The notes: generated by a model from the letters alone, not told the origin. 64,000 bases of DNA from Aradus depressus (GCA_963662175.1 OY759215.1:10901079-10965078), one strand, 5' to 3'. Shown: positions 51,046 through 63,014, counted from the first letter of the stretch. Made by a program: numbers and translations.

Positions 51046-51466
51046 TAACAAGGTAAGGTGCTTCCAGAGAAGGGATAAGCATTGGATGCTTATGTCCCTA
51101 TGTGGAAAGCACCAGCCCACAAATACAACAAATTAAATAACAGTAAATCTAAAGTAATTGTTCTTTGTATGCTTCTCACATTTTACAATTCAAAGTTACC
51201 GCCTCTTGGTTCAAGCGATGAGATCACTGGTGAATACTGGAAGTCACGCAAATTCTCTACACTCATTGGTTTCATTGAGTAAATGGCAATATTTAACAGA
51301 ATATAAATAGAATGTAATTGTAAGCCTGGAAGCGCCTCCTAACAAATAGGACCACGGAAGGAGCGAGTCATATGATTTTCAATTCAGATTGACCGGATAC
51401 ACACATTATGACAGGAAACTGTACTTTTCGAGGATCTCAAGAGCAATCCTACTCCTGGGTCTGCAG

Positions 51467-51863
51467 AAGAATCAACCACAATAGAGTCAGACTTCTGACT
51501 GCTTCTGACAACCTCGGTGTTCAGGTCTCAGCGCGAGACGAACCAACCTTCCACCCAACACTTCACAACAAAGATATACTCATACACAATTTCTCATTCC
51601 AATATACCACGAGACAGTTACAGAATTTGATTCAGACCACTTCCCGTCCTTTGCACATTCACAGCACACAAGCAATGCACCTAATTACTTCCATAACTCA
51701 TAACAGAGAAAATTATATGGGAAATGTTTGCACCTCGATGTTCTAATTTACTACAATTATTCAGACGAAATTAACTTGACAGTACATGCCTTCACAAAGA
51801 CAGTTCACACTTCGATTCAGAAGAATCAACCACAATGGAGTCAGACTTCTGACTAGCATCACT
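51467..51863 (+). repeat. Pair of ~45-bp direct repeats
   Basis: AGAAGAATCAACCACAATRG, AGTCAGACTTCTGACT occurs at about 51465-51505 and again at 51818-51858. The 112- and 67-codon frames around them have no domain. Confidence 0.45.
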
Positions 51864-52076
51864 CTAAGGAGCGACGAAATCACATATAATTCCATTCCAA
51901 GAAATATTAGATTTTATTCATTCTTGGAGTGGTGTCGACAAGAGGGAGTGAAATCGCCCAAAGAGACGGGTCAAATAGACAATTACTGAATTTTAAAATA
52001 TAGGTCATATTTAACTGGTACGACCCCAGGCGATATTGATGTTAAGAGAGAAACTCGACGATTTCCACCACAAAAG

Positions 52077-52439
52077 ATGTTCGTCTGGGTGATGGGGATT
52101 GAACGTGTGGCCAAGGTGGCTGCTGATATTAAATCATTAATAAAGCAGTGCCTAATAAGTAAGCAAGTGGCAAGTGGAGAGCCTTTTGCGGCGAGTGTTT
52201 GTCGACGAGACTTGGGCCATACCCGAGTGATACAAGGACTGCTGGGCAAAGCAGGGCCGAAGTGTTTTCTCTGTGGGGAGCAGCTGTCAGTAGCATATAT
52301 CCTGCGGGGGTGTGATGCCCTCCAACCATACATCGACAAAGCTGGTCTTCCTATCTACCACCAGATCCCGTTCACCGTCGGGGCACTTGTCTGTAGACCC
52401 AAAAGCTCCAAGGTTCTGGATGTCCACCTACACATATAG
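52077..52439 (+). pseudogene. LINE C-terminal remnant with zinc-binding motif
   Basis: 120 open codons include VCRRDLGHTRVIQGLLGK and CFLCGEQLSVAYILRGC. This fits the LRxGHTRLTH...CxxC....HIL.xC tail of Jockey/RTE-like LINEs, except that the His before IL is Tyr and several other positions have drifted. The RT domain is absent. Confidence 0.55.
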
Positions 52440-52662
52440 ACTCTTCTTCAGCAGCCTCCCCACCACTCATCAGCCTCTATGTACTGTATGTATGGGTGAA
52501 AAGGTCCGGCGGTGTCTCCTGGCTTTCTTTGTTATTTTTTTGGCGCAGGGTCAAACTGTTTTTTTCTTTTCTTTGCCAAAAGTGGTCACTAGTGGTCAAG
52601 GCGTACTCCATAGGTTCATAGGTCGTTCGACCATCCAATGATCATGACCACCGCTGTAGCCA

Positions 52663-52842
52663 TTATTCTACAATCCATTCCTTGAAACGCTCTGGTCTGA
52701 ACTGTCCGTCCACCTCTTCCTTCAGGGCTATACGTAAGGGCTCATCGATATCTGCCACCCTAACGCTGCACTCTGGATTGATCGCTACTTGCCAAACGCA
52801 AACTGGATAAGTCTTGATAGCTTTGCTCTCTTTGCCTTTATC
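52663..52842 (-). pseudogene. Unrecognised coding-like fragment
   Basis: About 59 open codons with protein-like composition, containing VRVADIDEPLRIALKEEV and FRPERFKEWIVE before a TAA at 52663-52665. A second frame upstream reads DEIKAKRAKLSRLIQFAFGK, suggesting a frameshifted C-terminus. I do not recognise the family. Confidence 0.3.
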
Positions 52843-53065
52843 TCATCTTCTTTAGTGTTGAACTTACTAAATATAAAAATAACTTACTAAAAATCGGAAA
52901 TAAACGAGAAGTGCCAATAACACATTAACAGTATTTTTTAACAATACAAAATAAACACAATGAAAATCGAAAATAAAGTAATTACATATATGTAATGAAA
53001 GTTAAATATTTTTACAAACGTTTTGTTTATACTTTTCGGCAATTCACTCACACCTGACTCTCTCA

Positions 53066-53416
53066 GAGGGCGCCGGTAGCTCAGTGGTATGCGTGCTTGA
53101 CTTCTGAGCTCGAAAACGTGGGTTCGTAACCCGACCGAGGCCCTTAGTTTATTTTATCTGGGAGGTAAAATAAAGTTAAGCACGCCGTCCTTCGGATGGG
53201 ACGTTAAGCGATGGTCCCGAGTCTGTACGATGTCAGGTACTCGTTAAAGATCCCTACCCTAGGTGAATAAACATTTAGGATAGGCAAAATTTAGGACTCC
53301 CACAGTAGAGTCGGGCTCATGTCCACCAGAGTGACGAAAGAGCGCTCTGGTAGTAGGCGATATGACCTTGTAGTTAAAGCCCGGGCATGAGTCATAAAAC
53401 ATAAAACCTAACCTAA
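53066..53416 (+). repeat. SINE-A, full length, CCTAA tail
   Basis: Complete copy with an extra ACATAAA in the tail. Flanks CACCTGACTCT (53051) and CACCTGAACTCT (53417) form an imperfect ~11-bp duplication. Confidence 0.92.
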
Positions 53417-53890
53417 CACCTGAACTCTAAAATAATAAAATTTTGAAATAATCTAACTAAATAATCTATCTAAAATAATAAATTTAATTTAAAAGTTTGT
53501 TGTAAAATGAAAAGTTGATAACAAAAAAAATTGTCAAATTTAATAAACCACGGCTTGTGTTAATAATTTGAAAAAACAAAAACCTTGTTTGATCACCATT
53601 GAAGGTAAGCTTCTGTTTACTCGAATCTCGGTTCTATTGATTTAGAGTTTGTTTTTTTGAAACCACTTTTAAACGAGATTTAATTTTGTCTTAAAACTGC
53701 TGGATAATATTTATACTGACTCGCAGATTTATGTTTTACTAACTTAAAATTGTTTATTGGTTTAAATATCCATTGAAAGATTTGAATTGAAGAGTTTTTT
53801 TGTGCGAAAAAAACCTACATTCTGGGATTAGTTTTTTATTCTTTTTAACTAAAAACCCTATGGACATTTTGTTGTTTGGGTTGTCATCAG
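53417..53890. other. No gene seen
   Basis: AT-rich, unassigned. Confidence 0.35.
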
Positions 53891-53894
53891 AGGA

Positions 53895-54052
53895 CAGGGA
53901 GTTGTGGCCAATTGGCATTGGGCTACGTTACTGGGATTATTTACACAACTCCCATGTCCTCGGAAGAGAAGTTGTATCTATGAAATCAAATTCTCCGTCG
54001 GTCGGGATTCGAACTCGCTCTACCAAAGCTCCAGTCTACTCAGCCCCAAACT
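53895..54052 (-). repeat. SINE-B, reverse copy
   Basis: Complement of B box (GGGATTCGAACTCG) and body (CTATGAAATCAAATTCTCC). Matches 3668 and 55946. The 88- to 91-codon frames over it are shadows. Confidence 0.6.
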
Positions 54053-54426
54053 GTGGGGGAGGGGGGGGGGGTTGACATTCTGGGATTCTTCAACAGAGAG
54101 CATTCTACATTTATTGTCAAAATCTGTGAAAAAGAAGATAATTCTGAAGCTATGCGTCTTTATCGACTAGAGTGACGAAAAAGCGTTTCCGCAATATAAC
54201 ACAACATAAAATATATTTTTCTAGAATTTAAATAATTAAATGAGCAGACTGACTTTGTTTTTATATCGGTTATATTGAGAATGGTAACGGTAGTGTTCAC
54301 TCACTGAGCTAGGATGTCTGTCTTTGCTCCCGACGCAAATAAAGCTACATAAAAAGCTCTATTGTTACATCATATTTTTCTTTAATTTAGTCAGCTTATA
54401 TTTAATTGAACAAATTAATGAAAAAA

Positions 54427-54505
54427 TAACTTTCCTCTCTGAGAGAATCGATCTGGGAACCTTCACATCAGAAAGCAGCTAAGCCACTACAGTCAAGTGA
54501 CTTCA
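54427..54505 (-). repeat. Possible tRNA-derived remnant
   Basis: Reverse strand: TAGTGGCTTAGCTGCTTTC, then AGGTTCCCAGATCGATTC, spaced like A and B boxes. No second copy seen. Confidence 0.3.
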
Positions 54506-54600
54506 CCGGAGGCTTCGTCAGAGCAAAGTTGATAACTTCCCAAGTTTTTGATTGTAATATATTTTTACTATATACTTCTGACACTAGTTTATAACTAAAG

Positions 54601-54660
54601 CTGACGATAGTGTATTGCCTAATCTGTAGTTTATGTACACATTTCTTGTAAAATAGACAA
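54601..54660 (+). repeat. Decayed hammerhead-bearing end
   Basis: CUGACGA (54601-54607) followed by a broken stem II and UAAUCUGUAGUUU instead of GAAACCGGUAGUUU, then TAGACAATTTAAAA, the usual terminal sequence of these elements. Confidence 0.4.
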
Positions 54661-54725
54661 TTTAAAAAAAAAAAAAAAAAGTTGTTTTATTATAATTATG
54701 TAACAATTATTTATGTATAATTTTC

Positions 54726-55845
54726 ATGTTTTTAATGAGTAAATATTTATTAATTTTAATTTTTTTTGTTTCAGGTAAAGACATTGTGGATATATTTTCC
54801 GTCGAAGGTAGGTCAACTCCGATACTTTTCCAGAATTTACTGGCAATTAATTTTTTTAGTCTTTTAAACGTAATAATTTTCCTGCTAGTGAATTATCCGA
54901 ATGAATACAAAAGTTTGGTCTCTAAAGGTTACAATCTAGGTACTCTGTACCTTGCGAATATTCAATATTGCCCTGTTATTCACAAAAGTCATTTCAGAAG
55001 AGGCCATTCTTTGTAAGTGATCGAACCAGCACGTCTCTGACCCTATCGAAATGTCTCAGATCCCCCGAAGTGGAGCATCTGTTTGCAGTTTTGCTCGGAT
55101 ACATCGTTTAGAGTGAGGAGGAGGTTGTGGAAGACATAATTCTCAGGTTGGATAAAATCCGGGTCTAACTATAACGTCTTGGTTTCCAGAAGCCCCCCCT
55201 CCTCCTCCCCTCTACCTGACTGCTCCTAAAGAGGAGGGACCTGTTTTAATTGTCCAACTTCTCTTGCTAATGCCTCCTCTTCTTTACCTCTTTCTTTATT
55301 ATGTTCTCCTGGTTGGGATTTCCTTCCTTCCTCATAAATCACCCTCCCTCCCTCCTTCACCCCCTGCCTTGAAATTACACTTTTTTTCAGTCTGCTCTTG
55401 AAAGATTTTAACAAGTTTTTTAGGAAATTACCTGTTTTAATTACTATGAAAAAGAACAAAAAAAAAAAAAAAGAGAAAAAATAAGGTGAAAAACTGCGGA
55501 AAATGCGGACTACTAATCAAAGCAAAACACCTGATGAAGTGGAAAATTTGGTATAAAAGTTTTGCAGCCCCCAGAGTTGCCATGACTTTTATAATGATAT
55601 TCGCAGGCTGTTTGTTATACAACGTTTGCCAATTTGCCAGCCATGAAAGTAATATGTGCGTTCTAAAAATATTCTTTAGCATAAAGGTATGATTTTTTTG
55701 TAGGCATTACACTTAAAAATATACTGTTAAAACTGGATCATTAATTTTCGTCAATAGACATGTTTTCTTGTTGATCTAGAAATGTCTGAGACATTCCATT
55801 TTGTAATATTTTAACATACCCTTGTTCATTCCGTGCGAGCTAGAG
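54726..55845. other. No gene supported
   Basis: Holds a hydrophobic 96-codon frame at 54726 and frames at 55226 to 55692 without domains. A splice-acceptor-like tract (poly-T then CAG) occurs at about 54762-54775 but has no coding context. Confidence 0.35.
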
Positions 55846-55945
55846 CGAAGGGCTTTGGTAGTATATTTTTTGTTGTTTCCGGCATTTTTTCCTCCAGAGG
55901 TGTCTTCTTTTTTTTCTTCGTTGGACAATATTTCACTTTCATTTG

Positions 55946-56052
55946 GTAGTATAGTCTCACTCATTATGGTTAAAGGTTCAAATTCCGGTTGGAAGAGAGT
56001 TTTATTTCATAGATAGAACTCCCTCTTGGAGGCCGGATGTTGTGTAAAAACC
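55946..56052 (+). repeat. SINE-B
   Basis: GGTAGTATAGTCTCACTCAT, B box AGGTTCAAATTCC, body GAGTTTTATTTCATAGATAG, AACTCCCTCTTGGAGGCC. It is preceded (55872-55940) by the unclassified repeat also seen at 14141. Confidence 0.65.
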
Positions 56053-56478
56053 AATAACTTCAATTTCATAATTGATTTATTCATGGAGTTTACTCTTCAG
56101 ATAATGTTTTGCGGTCGTTTTGTGTTTAAAAGTAATTTCCTTAATTTGTTAAATAATTTTAATGTTGTTATTTGTCTAAAAGATGTTTCACATCAAGTTA
56201 TCGGACAGTTCCACTTCAGTTCTTTGAGCATCCATAATTCAGAGAATTTTCTGGATTTTAGTAAATCCTAATTATACCGGATTAGCGATTGGAGGTCATT
56301 CAACTGTTCTATGAACTAAGTTTGTGTGCATTTGAACATGTAATGAGTTAGATGCAAATAATTGTTTTCAATATTTATTTGAGCCAGTTTTCTTTTATTT
56401 GATTTTGAATTAACTTTTAAAATTTTGTGCTCGGTGATACAATGACAAACCTTTTTTTTTTTTTTCATGAGTATTATT
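56053..56478. other. No gene seen
   Basis: An 81-codon frame (56026-56271) starts inside SINE-B and has no domain. Confidence 0.35.
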
Positions 56479-56863
56479 TGAGGAGTTTGGAGCCAGAGCG
56501 GACCAACTGGTTAAAACTGAACAGGAAGAAAATGGCAATTGAAAATTGAGTACATTTTGTTTATCTCCATAAATGGGCCCCAAATATTTATTTGTATTTG
56601 AAATTTTAGAATACTATTGGACGAGTGATCCCTTTTTGTGTTCTATAAAGTTTTTGAAGGCCGTATGATCCATTGTGACTTTGAAAATAAATGCACAAAA
56701 TACTTGTGGACTAAACTTAAAGTGCTGCTATCTATCACTGAAGTGAAGAAACTAAGTGATCCACACTGGTTTTGAAAAAAGGGAACCTATGCCAACATCA
56801 GGATGGTAATAACTCATTTTTCGAAAAATTGTGGGTTGGTCCGCTCTGGCTCCAAACTCCTCA
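56479..56863. mobile_element. MITE with perfect 29-bp inverted repeats
   Basis: Left TGAGGAGTTTGGAGCCAGAG plus CGGACCAAC (56479-56507). Exact reverse complement at 56835-56863. The 385-bp element is non-coding. Short A/T-rich flanks, no firm duplication. Perfect TIRs suggest a recent burst. Confidence 0.8.
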
Positions 56864-56979
56864 TATATACCATAGGCTAATTGTCTAAGCAACTTTTGAG
56901 GTCTGATTTAGACTGGAAAGGCTGAAAGGTCTTGTTGAGATTGATAGACGCGAATGAAGCCATCTCTTGACTCGGTCCT

Positions 56980-57060
56980 AAGGACAAATGTCGAAGCATA
57001 TATTGTAAGGACAAATGTCGAAGCATATACTGTAAAGACAAATGTCGAAGCACATACTGT
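56980..57060 (+). repeat. 27-bp tandem repeat, 3 units
   Basis: Unit AAGGACAAATGTCGAAGCAT plus ATACTGT, with minor variation between units. Confidence 0.9.
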
Positions 57061-57486
57061 ATCAGGGAGGTTACAACATTTTTTATGGCACTAAAAATTT
57101 CCTGATAATTGTCTATCTGAAAGAGTAATATTGGAGTGATTTTCGGTTAGGAGATTGTGTTGAGTGATATCAGTGTTTTGTTGCGGTTGTGTTATGAGTG
57201 ATGGAGAGTCGTTGGGTAATGTTGCGAGTACTGAATATCTGATGACATAGATACCCGCCGTTTCCGATCTTGACTTTTTCCTTGTTTTTTTCTTCTTATT
57301 TTACCAACAAATCAATTTTCTATTGGATATAAGTAAAACAAAAAAAATTATTTGGATATTCAACTGGAGCCGGAGTTGAACGTGGGGACCTTCACTTTTT
57401 CTGGAGTTGAAACTTGAGGTATCTCGGATCCACAGTAACTTGCTAATTACAACTCGATGTTGGAGGAGGTGGAGTGAAGATTTTGA

Positions 57487-57672
57487 GCATGCTAACTTTC
57501 GGATGGGACGTTAAGCGATGGTCCCGAACTTGTGCGATGTCAGCTACTCGTTAAAAACCCATATCCTAGGTAACAAAACTTGAGTAGGAAACATTTCCAC
57601 AGTAGAGTCGGGCTCATGTCCACCAGAGTGACGGAAGAGTGCTCTGGTAGTAGGCGATATGACATCGTAGTT
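57487..57672 (+). repeat. SINE-A, 5'-truncated fragment
   Basis: GCATGCTAACTTTCGGATGG, CACAGTAGAGTCGGGCTC, ending TGACATCGTAGTTA without a tail. Confidence 0.8.
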
Positions 57673-57679
57673 ATCAGTA

Positions 57680-58560
57680 CCTGAACTTTGCTTTCCTAAA
57701 TTTCGTAAATACGCGGGCTAATTTTTTTTTTTGTAATTACTGCTGTAAAAAATAATAAAATTGTGTCTTTATTGAAAATTTAATAAAAGTATTATTTATT
57801 GAAGAAAAATCCATAACCAAAATTATTCAATAATAAAAAAAAATTGAGCAATTGAAGTTTAAAAAAAAAAATTAGTCACAATGAAAAGTTACTGAATCTT
57901 GCCTAGCAACATGCTAATCCTTGTATGTAGCTAATTCTGTCAGTTGTTCTTGCTATAGTTGCGCCAAAGCATCCTGTCAATTCATTACTCCTGTCATACT
58001 CATGATCATCATTGCCTCATCTTCTGAGGACTTTTTTCTTTTTGGTCCTGGGGTTCTTTTGATGAAAATACTATTTAAATAAAATTAATACTGTCTTTTT
58101 AGCAGAGACAGAACTAAAGATTAATCAATTTAATATAATCATCAAGGGTGTGAAGGTAACAAATTGCTAAGAGCTCGGTGTCGCCTCGGAAAATGTCTGC
58201 TTCTTATTCTTATTCTCGTCTTAGGGCTTTTCATATTTCACCCCTGGAGATAGCAGTCTTCCACGTTTTCTTAATAACTCACTTTACGCAACATTTCAAC
58301 TTTTCTTAAGAAACACAGTTCATTTGATTAATGATTTCTTTTAGAATAAGCATTCCGAAATTTAGTATTCATTTCATATATTTATTATTTCTTTTCATGT
58401 CTTTTACAGTTATTTCAAGATGCTACATTTCATTTTCAAAAATGAAATAACACACTGTTCACGTCTAGTAGCATCGAATACAACAGATGTTTGTAAATTT
58501 GAGAATTGCATGAATTTGACTTTTGATTGAATACGCAAAAGGTTTCCAAATACATTGCAA
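57680..58560. other. No gene seen
   Basis: AT-rich, unassigned. Confidence 0.35.
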
Positions 58561-58565
58561 TCTTA

Positions 58566-58616
58566 AATTAGTTTGTTACTGTGACTCGTGTACGGACTTT
58601 AATTGCAAGGTCATTT
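58566..58616 (-). repeat. SINE-A terminal fragment
   Basis: TTAGTTTGTTACTGTGACTCG, GGACTTTAATTGCAAGGTC. Confidence 0.5.
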
Positions 58617-58634
58617 TTAACGGCCCATGTCAAA

Positions 58635-59000
58635 TATTATTTCCCCAGCGATACGAAGTATAGGAGAAGTTATGTAATCTGTCAAAAATTCGATGTGGAG
58701 TTTTCAACGAAATTTATTGTTTTCCAAGCTCAACAAAAATTGAGTTTTTCAACAATATCGACCAAAGGGGAGAGGGGAATTAGGGAGAGGCTTAACATAA
58801 ATGCTCTAATAACTGCCGATAGAATAAATGTATCGAAAACAATTTTTTATATGTGTGCCCAAAACCTTTTAGGAAAGAAGAACAATTTTCGATTTTCGGG
58901 GGGATTAGAAGAGAGGTTCAACTCAAAAATTGCCTTTGTAATGAAAGTGTCGACACATCAGGACTTGCAGGACGACACATAAATTTTCAGGGGATTCCTG
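58635..59000 (-). repeat. R1 family, long copy
   Basis: TTCCCCAGCGATACGAAG, TATAGGAGAAGTTATGTAATC, TTGTTTTCCAAGCTC, TAATAACTGCCGATAGAAT. The 133-codon frame (58581-58982) runs across it and is a shadow. Confidence 0.6.
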
Positions 59001-59509
59001 TTGATTTTCAACCTATAAATCGCATTGTACTCTGTTCTTTTTGGGCGCCTAATAAATTAGAGAATCAAATAATATAAAACAATAATATAAATTTCACAGC
59101 ATTTTAGTTTATTAGTAAATATCTCTTAATAACACATCCTTCTTGGTCAAACAACCTACTTAACAATACTCTTAAAACACGTCCATCTTTGTCAACCATC
59201 ATATCAAGACTGAAGATAGCGTCGCCACACTTGGCCGGCCACCTTATTAAAAACAAAATAATATCTATATTACAACCAAGTATCTAAATAACTAAATAAA
59301 CAAATACAAGGATGAATTAAATGTGTCCTTATTATTCCTTAAAAAGCAGATATAAAATATGATACTATAATAGGTCAAATATAATATTATAAATTGTATT
59401 CTAATTCTTAAACTAACATTTATTCAACTAGAAAATTATTACAAAATATAATATTGAAAGGTGAAGTGATCCTTCACACTACCAAATCGATTTATCGTCT
59501 TGAGAGATA

Positions 59510-59590
59510 AAGTTATTTAAACAAAACTTAGTTGATTAATTCGCACTGAGGAAGTACATGGACGGTGATTCAACGACGCTTTTATCATTT
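59510..59590 (-). repeat. R1 terminal fragment
   Basis: GATTAATTCGCACTGAGGAAG, TGATTCAACGACGCTTTT. Confidence 0.5.
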
Positions 59591-60142
59591 TAAACATTTC
59601 AGGTGTATAACGGCATTGCCTGTCAACCAGAAGGTCATTAGTCGAGTTATAATTAATTCATTAGTGAAATTTCCTAGTTTTGTTGGGTTCATATGATGGA
59701 AATAATCATTTCGACATGGAATGACAGTGTTTATAGAGAGTTAGTGTATTGTGAGGACCCTATAGTAAATATCCATGAGCATACACAATATATATTGAAC
59801 TGTTAATCTCCTGAGTGAAACTATTCCGAGCATTGCATGTTCAGGTAAACAGATCCCTTGCATACCAATATGCCCCGGTAACATATTAATTTGCTCCCCA
59901 TTATCAGGGATCGTCCTAGGTATCTGATAATCCTACATTAGAGCCTTCACTGTACAGATAGTCAGTGGCTAAATGATCTGACTGAATGAGAAACATTTGT
60001 CATGGTATTGTTCCTTCAGTTCATAGAAGCTATATAGGGCGGCAAATTTCAATGCAACACATCAGTTAGGATAGGTGAGTTCTCCGTTGTGTAATCCTGA
60101 CTTACTTTAGCTTTGATGGCGTCTTTACTTCGTTGTCGTTTT
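59591..60142. other. No gene seen
   Basis: Unassigned sequence. Confidence 0.35.
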
Positions 60143-60170
60143 TAGTTAGTTATTGTGACTCAGGGCTTTT
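60143..60170 (-). repeat. SINE-A tail fragment
   Basis: TTAGTTAGTTATTGTGACTC then GGGCTTTT. Confidence 0.45.
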
Positions 60171-60302
60171 CATACACGCACTCGATTTCCGTTTATCAAC
60201 GTCTGAGAAATGTCTTAATTTGGACTTATTATTTTTCTGGATATCAGTGTTTTCATAAAAAATAGATCCAGCAGGTAAGGAGAAGTTTCGACTAAAAAAA
60301 TG

Positions 60303-60410
60303 TTGTGGGACGAGATTTCTCATAGAAATAAAAGGCATTGTCTTCCCATTGTTTTATTTTGACCAGAACCGATTTTCAACGCAACAGCGTCATCATCATT
60401 GGTTCATCTC
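60303..60410 (-). repeat. Family F5 terminal sequence with hammerhead-like motif
   Basis: Motif at 60362-60403 on the reverse strand: stem I ACCA/UGGU, AUGAUGA (C3 is A), extra U, stem II GACGC/GCGUU with UGUU loop, GAA, helix III AAUCGGUU, C17. Everything fits except the first core base. It is followed by TCAAAATAAAACAATGGGAAG, the family end. Confidence 0.5.
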
Positions 60411-60719
60411 ACCCGCACAGCACAGCGATTAAAGGACAACGGGCGAGGGCCAGTCTCAAAATATAGTATGCAATTCGGCGTATTTTTGGGTAGACAAAAC
60501 AATTTTTTTATGAAAAGAGTAGGTATTTAATTTTTCCACTTCGCAATTCCCCTGTAGCACATCACCGCTCTCATAACTGAGTTAAATACTTTATATTTGG
60601 CCGAAATTGAGATTTAATTATTTACTGGTTTATTGATAACAGCCCTAATTTTGCCGTGCTTAATTTTTCCTCGAAATATTTTTTCAAATTTATAAATATT
60701 TACTATTTCGATAAGCTCC

Positions 60720-61020
60720 CTCTCTCGGACCCGAGTCAAAGTCTGCTTTCAGATCCAAGAACGTCAGGCATCAAGCAAACAATGGAGAAGAGGCAACTCA
60801 ATTGGTTCGAATACGTATGCAGGATGGCAGAGGACAGAGGACCCAGAAAGATCATCTAGCAAGACTGGTAAAAAGAAGACTACTCGGGAGGCCCCGGGTA
60901 CAATATCTGGAGTATATCGGACCGCGGCAGTTCAATGGCAGAGATGAGAGTTCTCGCCCAAGACAAAGAGAAATGGGCTCACTCCACGCCGAGAGGCATC
61001 TGGAGATCGGGAAAGAAGAA
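60720..61020 (+). pseudogene. LINE RT C-terminal remnant
   Basis: Reads MEKRQLNWFEYVCRMAEDRG, then in another frame LGRPRVQYLEYIG, then AQDKEKWA. This is the usual order of the basic C-terminal tail (QLxWFGHVxRM, GRPRxxW, DR..WR). At least two frameshifts. Confidence 0.5.
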
Positions 61021-61099
61021 GATAAGCTTCCCATTGAATGTAGCTCACAGTACTTGGACAGCTTGCATATCATGTTTTGGAGCTGGCTTCAATGAACTG

Positions 61100-61838
61100 A
61101 AGGGACAATAGATGTGGGTCATGGATAACAATTGCAAACTCCCATATTGCCAACTTACTATTTTTATTAGGTTTCCTTAAGGAATTATATTTAACATGAT
61201 GGAGCTTGTTGATAAAGATATCATTAGTGGCTGTAGACTGGGCCTCCTGTTAAGGTCTGCCTTGACGGATTTGCTCCCTAATCTCCACTGTCACGGAACC
61301 CTCGCTATGTATTGTGCCTTCGATCCACTTCAGATTGGTCCACCTATTCGTGTGGAACGCCACCTACTAGAATACGACACGAAAATGTATGCCCCACCTA
61401 TAGTTTCTTTAATCGACTATCCTCAGGTAGTATTTTTCTTATAATAAAATGGCTACTAATACATTTTTCCTTCATTATATATTATTTATTTTTACTTTCT
61501 TATACTTATAGTACTTATACTTTTTATAAGTAAGTTTTTTTTTTCAGTTGGTAGAAAACACTTATCAGCGGTACTGAGGCTCTCACCCATACCCCGTCGA
61601 TAGAATCCAACCTTCCAGAAATATTAAGGATATCCTAGTTGGGTGGAAGTTGGTCTAGGGTGGAGTTAGTTCCTTGGAATAGGGGAGTAATTGGGACATC
61701 TACAGCTCGCCTCAAGGGCCAGGAATGGTGACTGGATGGCAAGCGGTTGCCTATCATCCCTACGGTTTCCCACCTACATGATGAGCGGGGAGATTAGCCG
61801 CTTAAGAAGTAGAGGGATGATGTAGTTAGTATTGTAAG
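61100..61838. other. No gene supported
   Basis: Includes an 82-codon frame (61196-61444) without a recognisable domain. Confidence 0.35.
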
Positions 61839-61839
61839 A

Positions 61840-62420
61840 AAGTATTGTAATCGTGCAAAAATCCGATATCGAAGTTTCAACAAATTTTCACGTTTCAAAA
61901 TCCTCTGAATATGTTTTGACCATTTTCGCGATGATGTTCGTGATGTGCATGTGTGTATGTATGGTGTGTTTGATTGAAAAGGTTTGAGCGCTATACCGCT
62001 TGAACGATTGTAGCTATAAACTTGAGATTTGGAATGTAGAGGTTAAAAATAATTAGATGTTGGCCGAAATCGGACGAAAATTGAGACCACTTTAGTTTGG
62101 GGCGGAAAGCGGGTATATGGGGGGTCTTAAGTACATAAGATACCGCTTACGTGTATGACCTAATCAAAACTTGTTTCAAGTAAAAGTTGTTGAACCGACT
62201 TAAGTACATATTTTATATAAATTACAATTTTTTGCAGATCGTCTGGTTTCTGAGATACATGCCGAAAGCCGTCTGAAATGTAGTTTTGAAACATATTTTT
62301 AGGCATTTCCTTGATTTACCCGTAAACGGTTAGTCCTATTGAAAACGTGATTCCTATAAAAAATGTTCCTTATCGAATTTCCAACCGCTATCAAGTCCTT
62401 AGATTTGAGATAGGGACAAT
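61840..62420 (+). repeat. R2 dispersed repeat, most complete forward copy
   Basis: TTTTGACCATTTTCGCGATG, AACTTGAGATTTGGAATG, GAGACCACTTTAGTTTGG, GTTTCTGAGATACATGCCG, GGTTAGTCCTATTGAAAACG, AATTTCCAACCGCTATCAAG. No ORF. Confidence 0.6.
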
Positions 62421-62583
62421 TAGACAAAAGTTATAGTAATTCAAACAATTTAAAAAAAATTAACGTAAGAGATATTTCAAAATAATGTTTAAATTGTATC
62501 CTGTAATAACAAATTATAAAATATTTTTTTAATATAGGTAGTTTTTATGAAAAATTATAAAAATGAAGGAAAAATAAAATATA

Positions 62584-62728
62584 TGATGTGGTCACTGTTA
62601 GAGTTACGCTGTACCATGAAATACCGCTGACGCCAATTCAATAGTTTTATATACTACACAGTAAGCTAGTATAAATGAGCGTGGTTGGTATAAGAAAGTC
62701 CTGTAATGGCCACCACATATTTTTAATT
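62584..62728. mobile_element. Hairpin MITE, deleted copy
   Basis: Lies about 160 bp after R2. Left ATGATGTGGTCACTG, then AGAGTTACGCTGTACCATG, right GCGTGGTTGGTATAAGAAAG, TCCTGTAATGGCCACCACA. Confidence 0.65.
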
Positions 62729-63014
62729 TTATCTAGAGTGGTAAATCATCCAGGGAGCTCAGGATAGACTTGGCAGGTCGATGATAGGATTTAGACGCTA
62801 TTCTGTTTGAAAAATTTAAGTTTTGCTGAAGCTGTGATAGAACCAAACCTAACGAAAGGACTTGAAAACATTTCTTCAAGTTTGTCTGCTCCTCCTCCAA
62901 GAGAGAATATAAAAGTTGTTAAGCCCGCTTTCCTCACAAACTTTTTTGAAAAAAATATCTGATCCAGGACGCCTCTATCAGGCTGATAATCTTCTAAAAC
63001 CAACAAATACAGAA

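Noticed and set aside
54762..54815. Possible micro-exon (poly-T, CAG, 33 coding bases, then GTAGGT)
   Set aside because: Splice-like signals are common in AT-rich DNA, and there are no neighbouring exons or recognisable protein.
58581..58982. 133-codon forward frame
   Set aside because: It runs through an R1 copy in reverse orientation, and other R1 copies do not keep the frame open.
59215..59250. Another hammerhead-like string (CTGAAGATAGCGTCG)
   Set aside because: No GAA box or stem I follows, so the match is limited to the first core segment.
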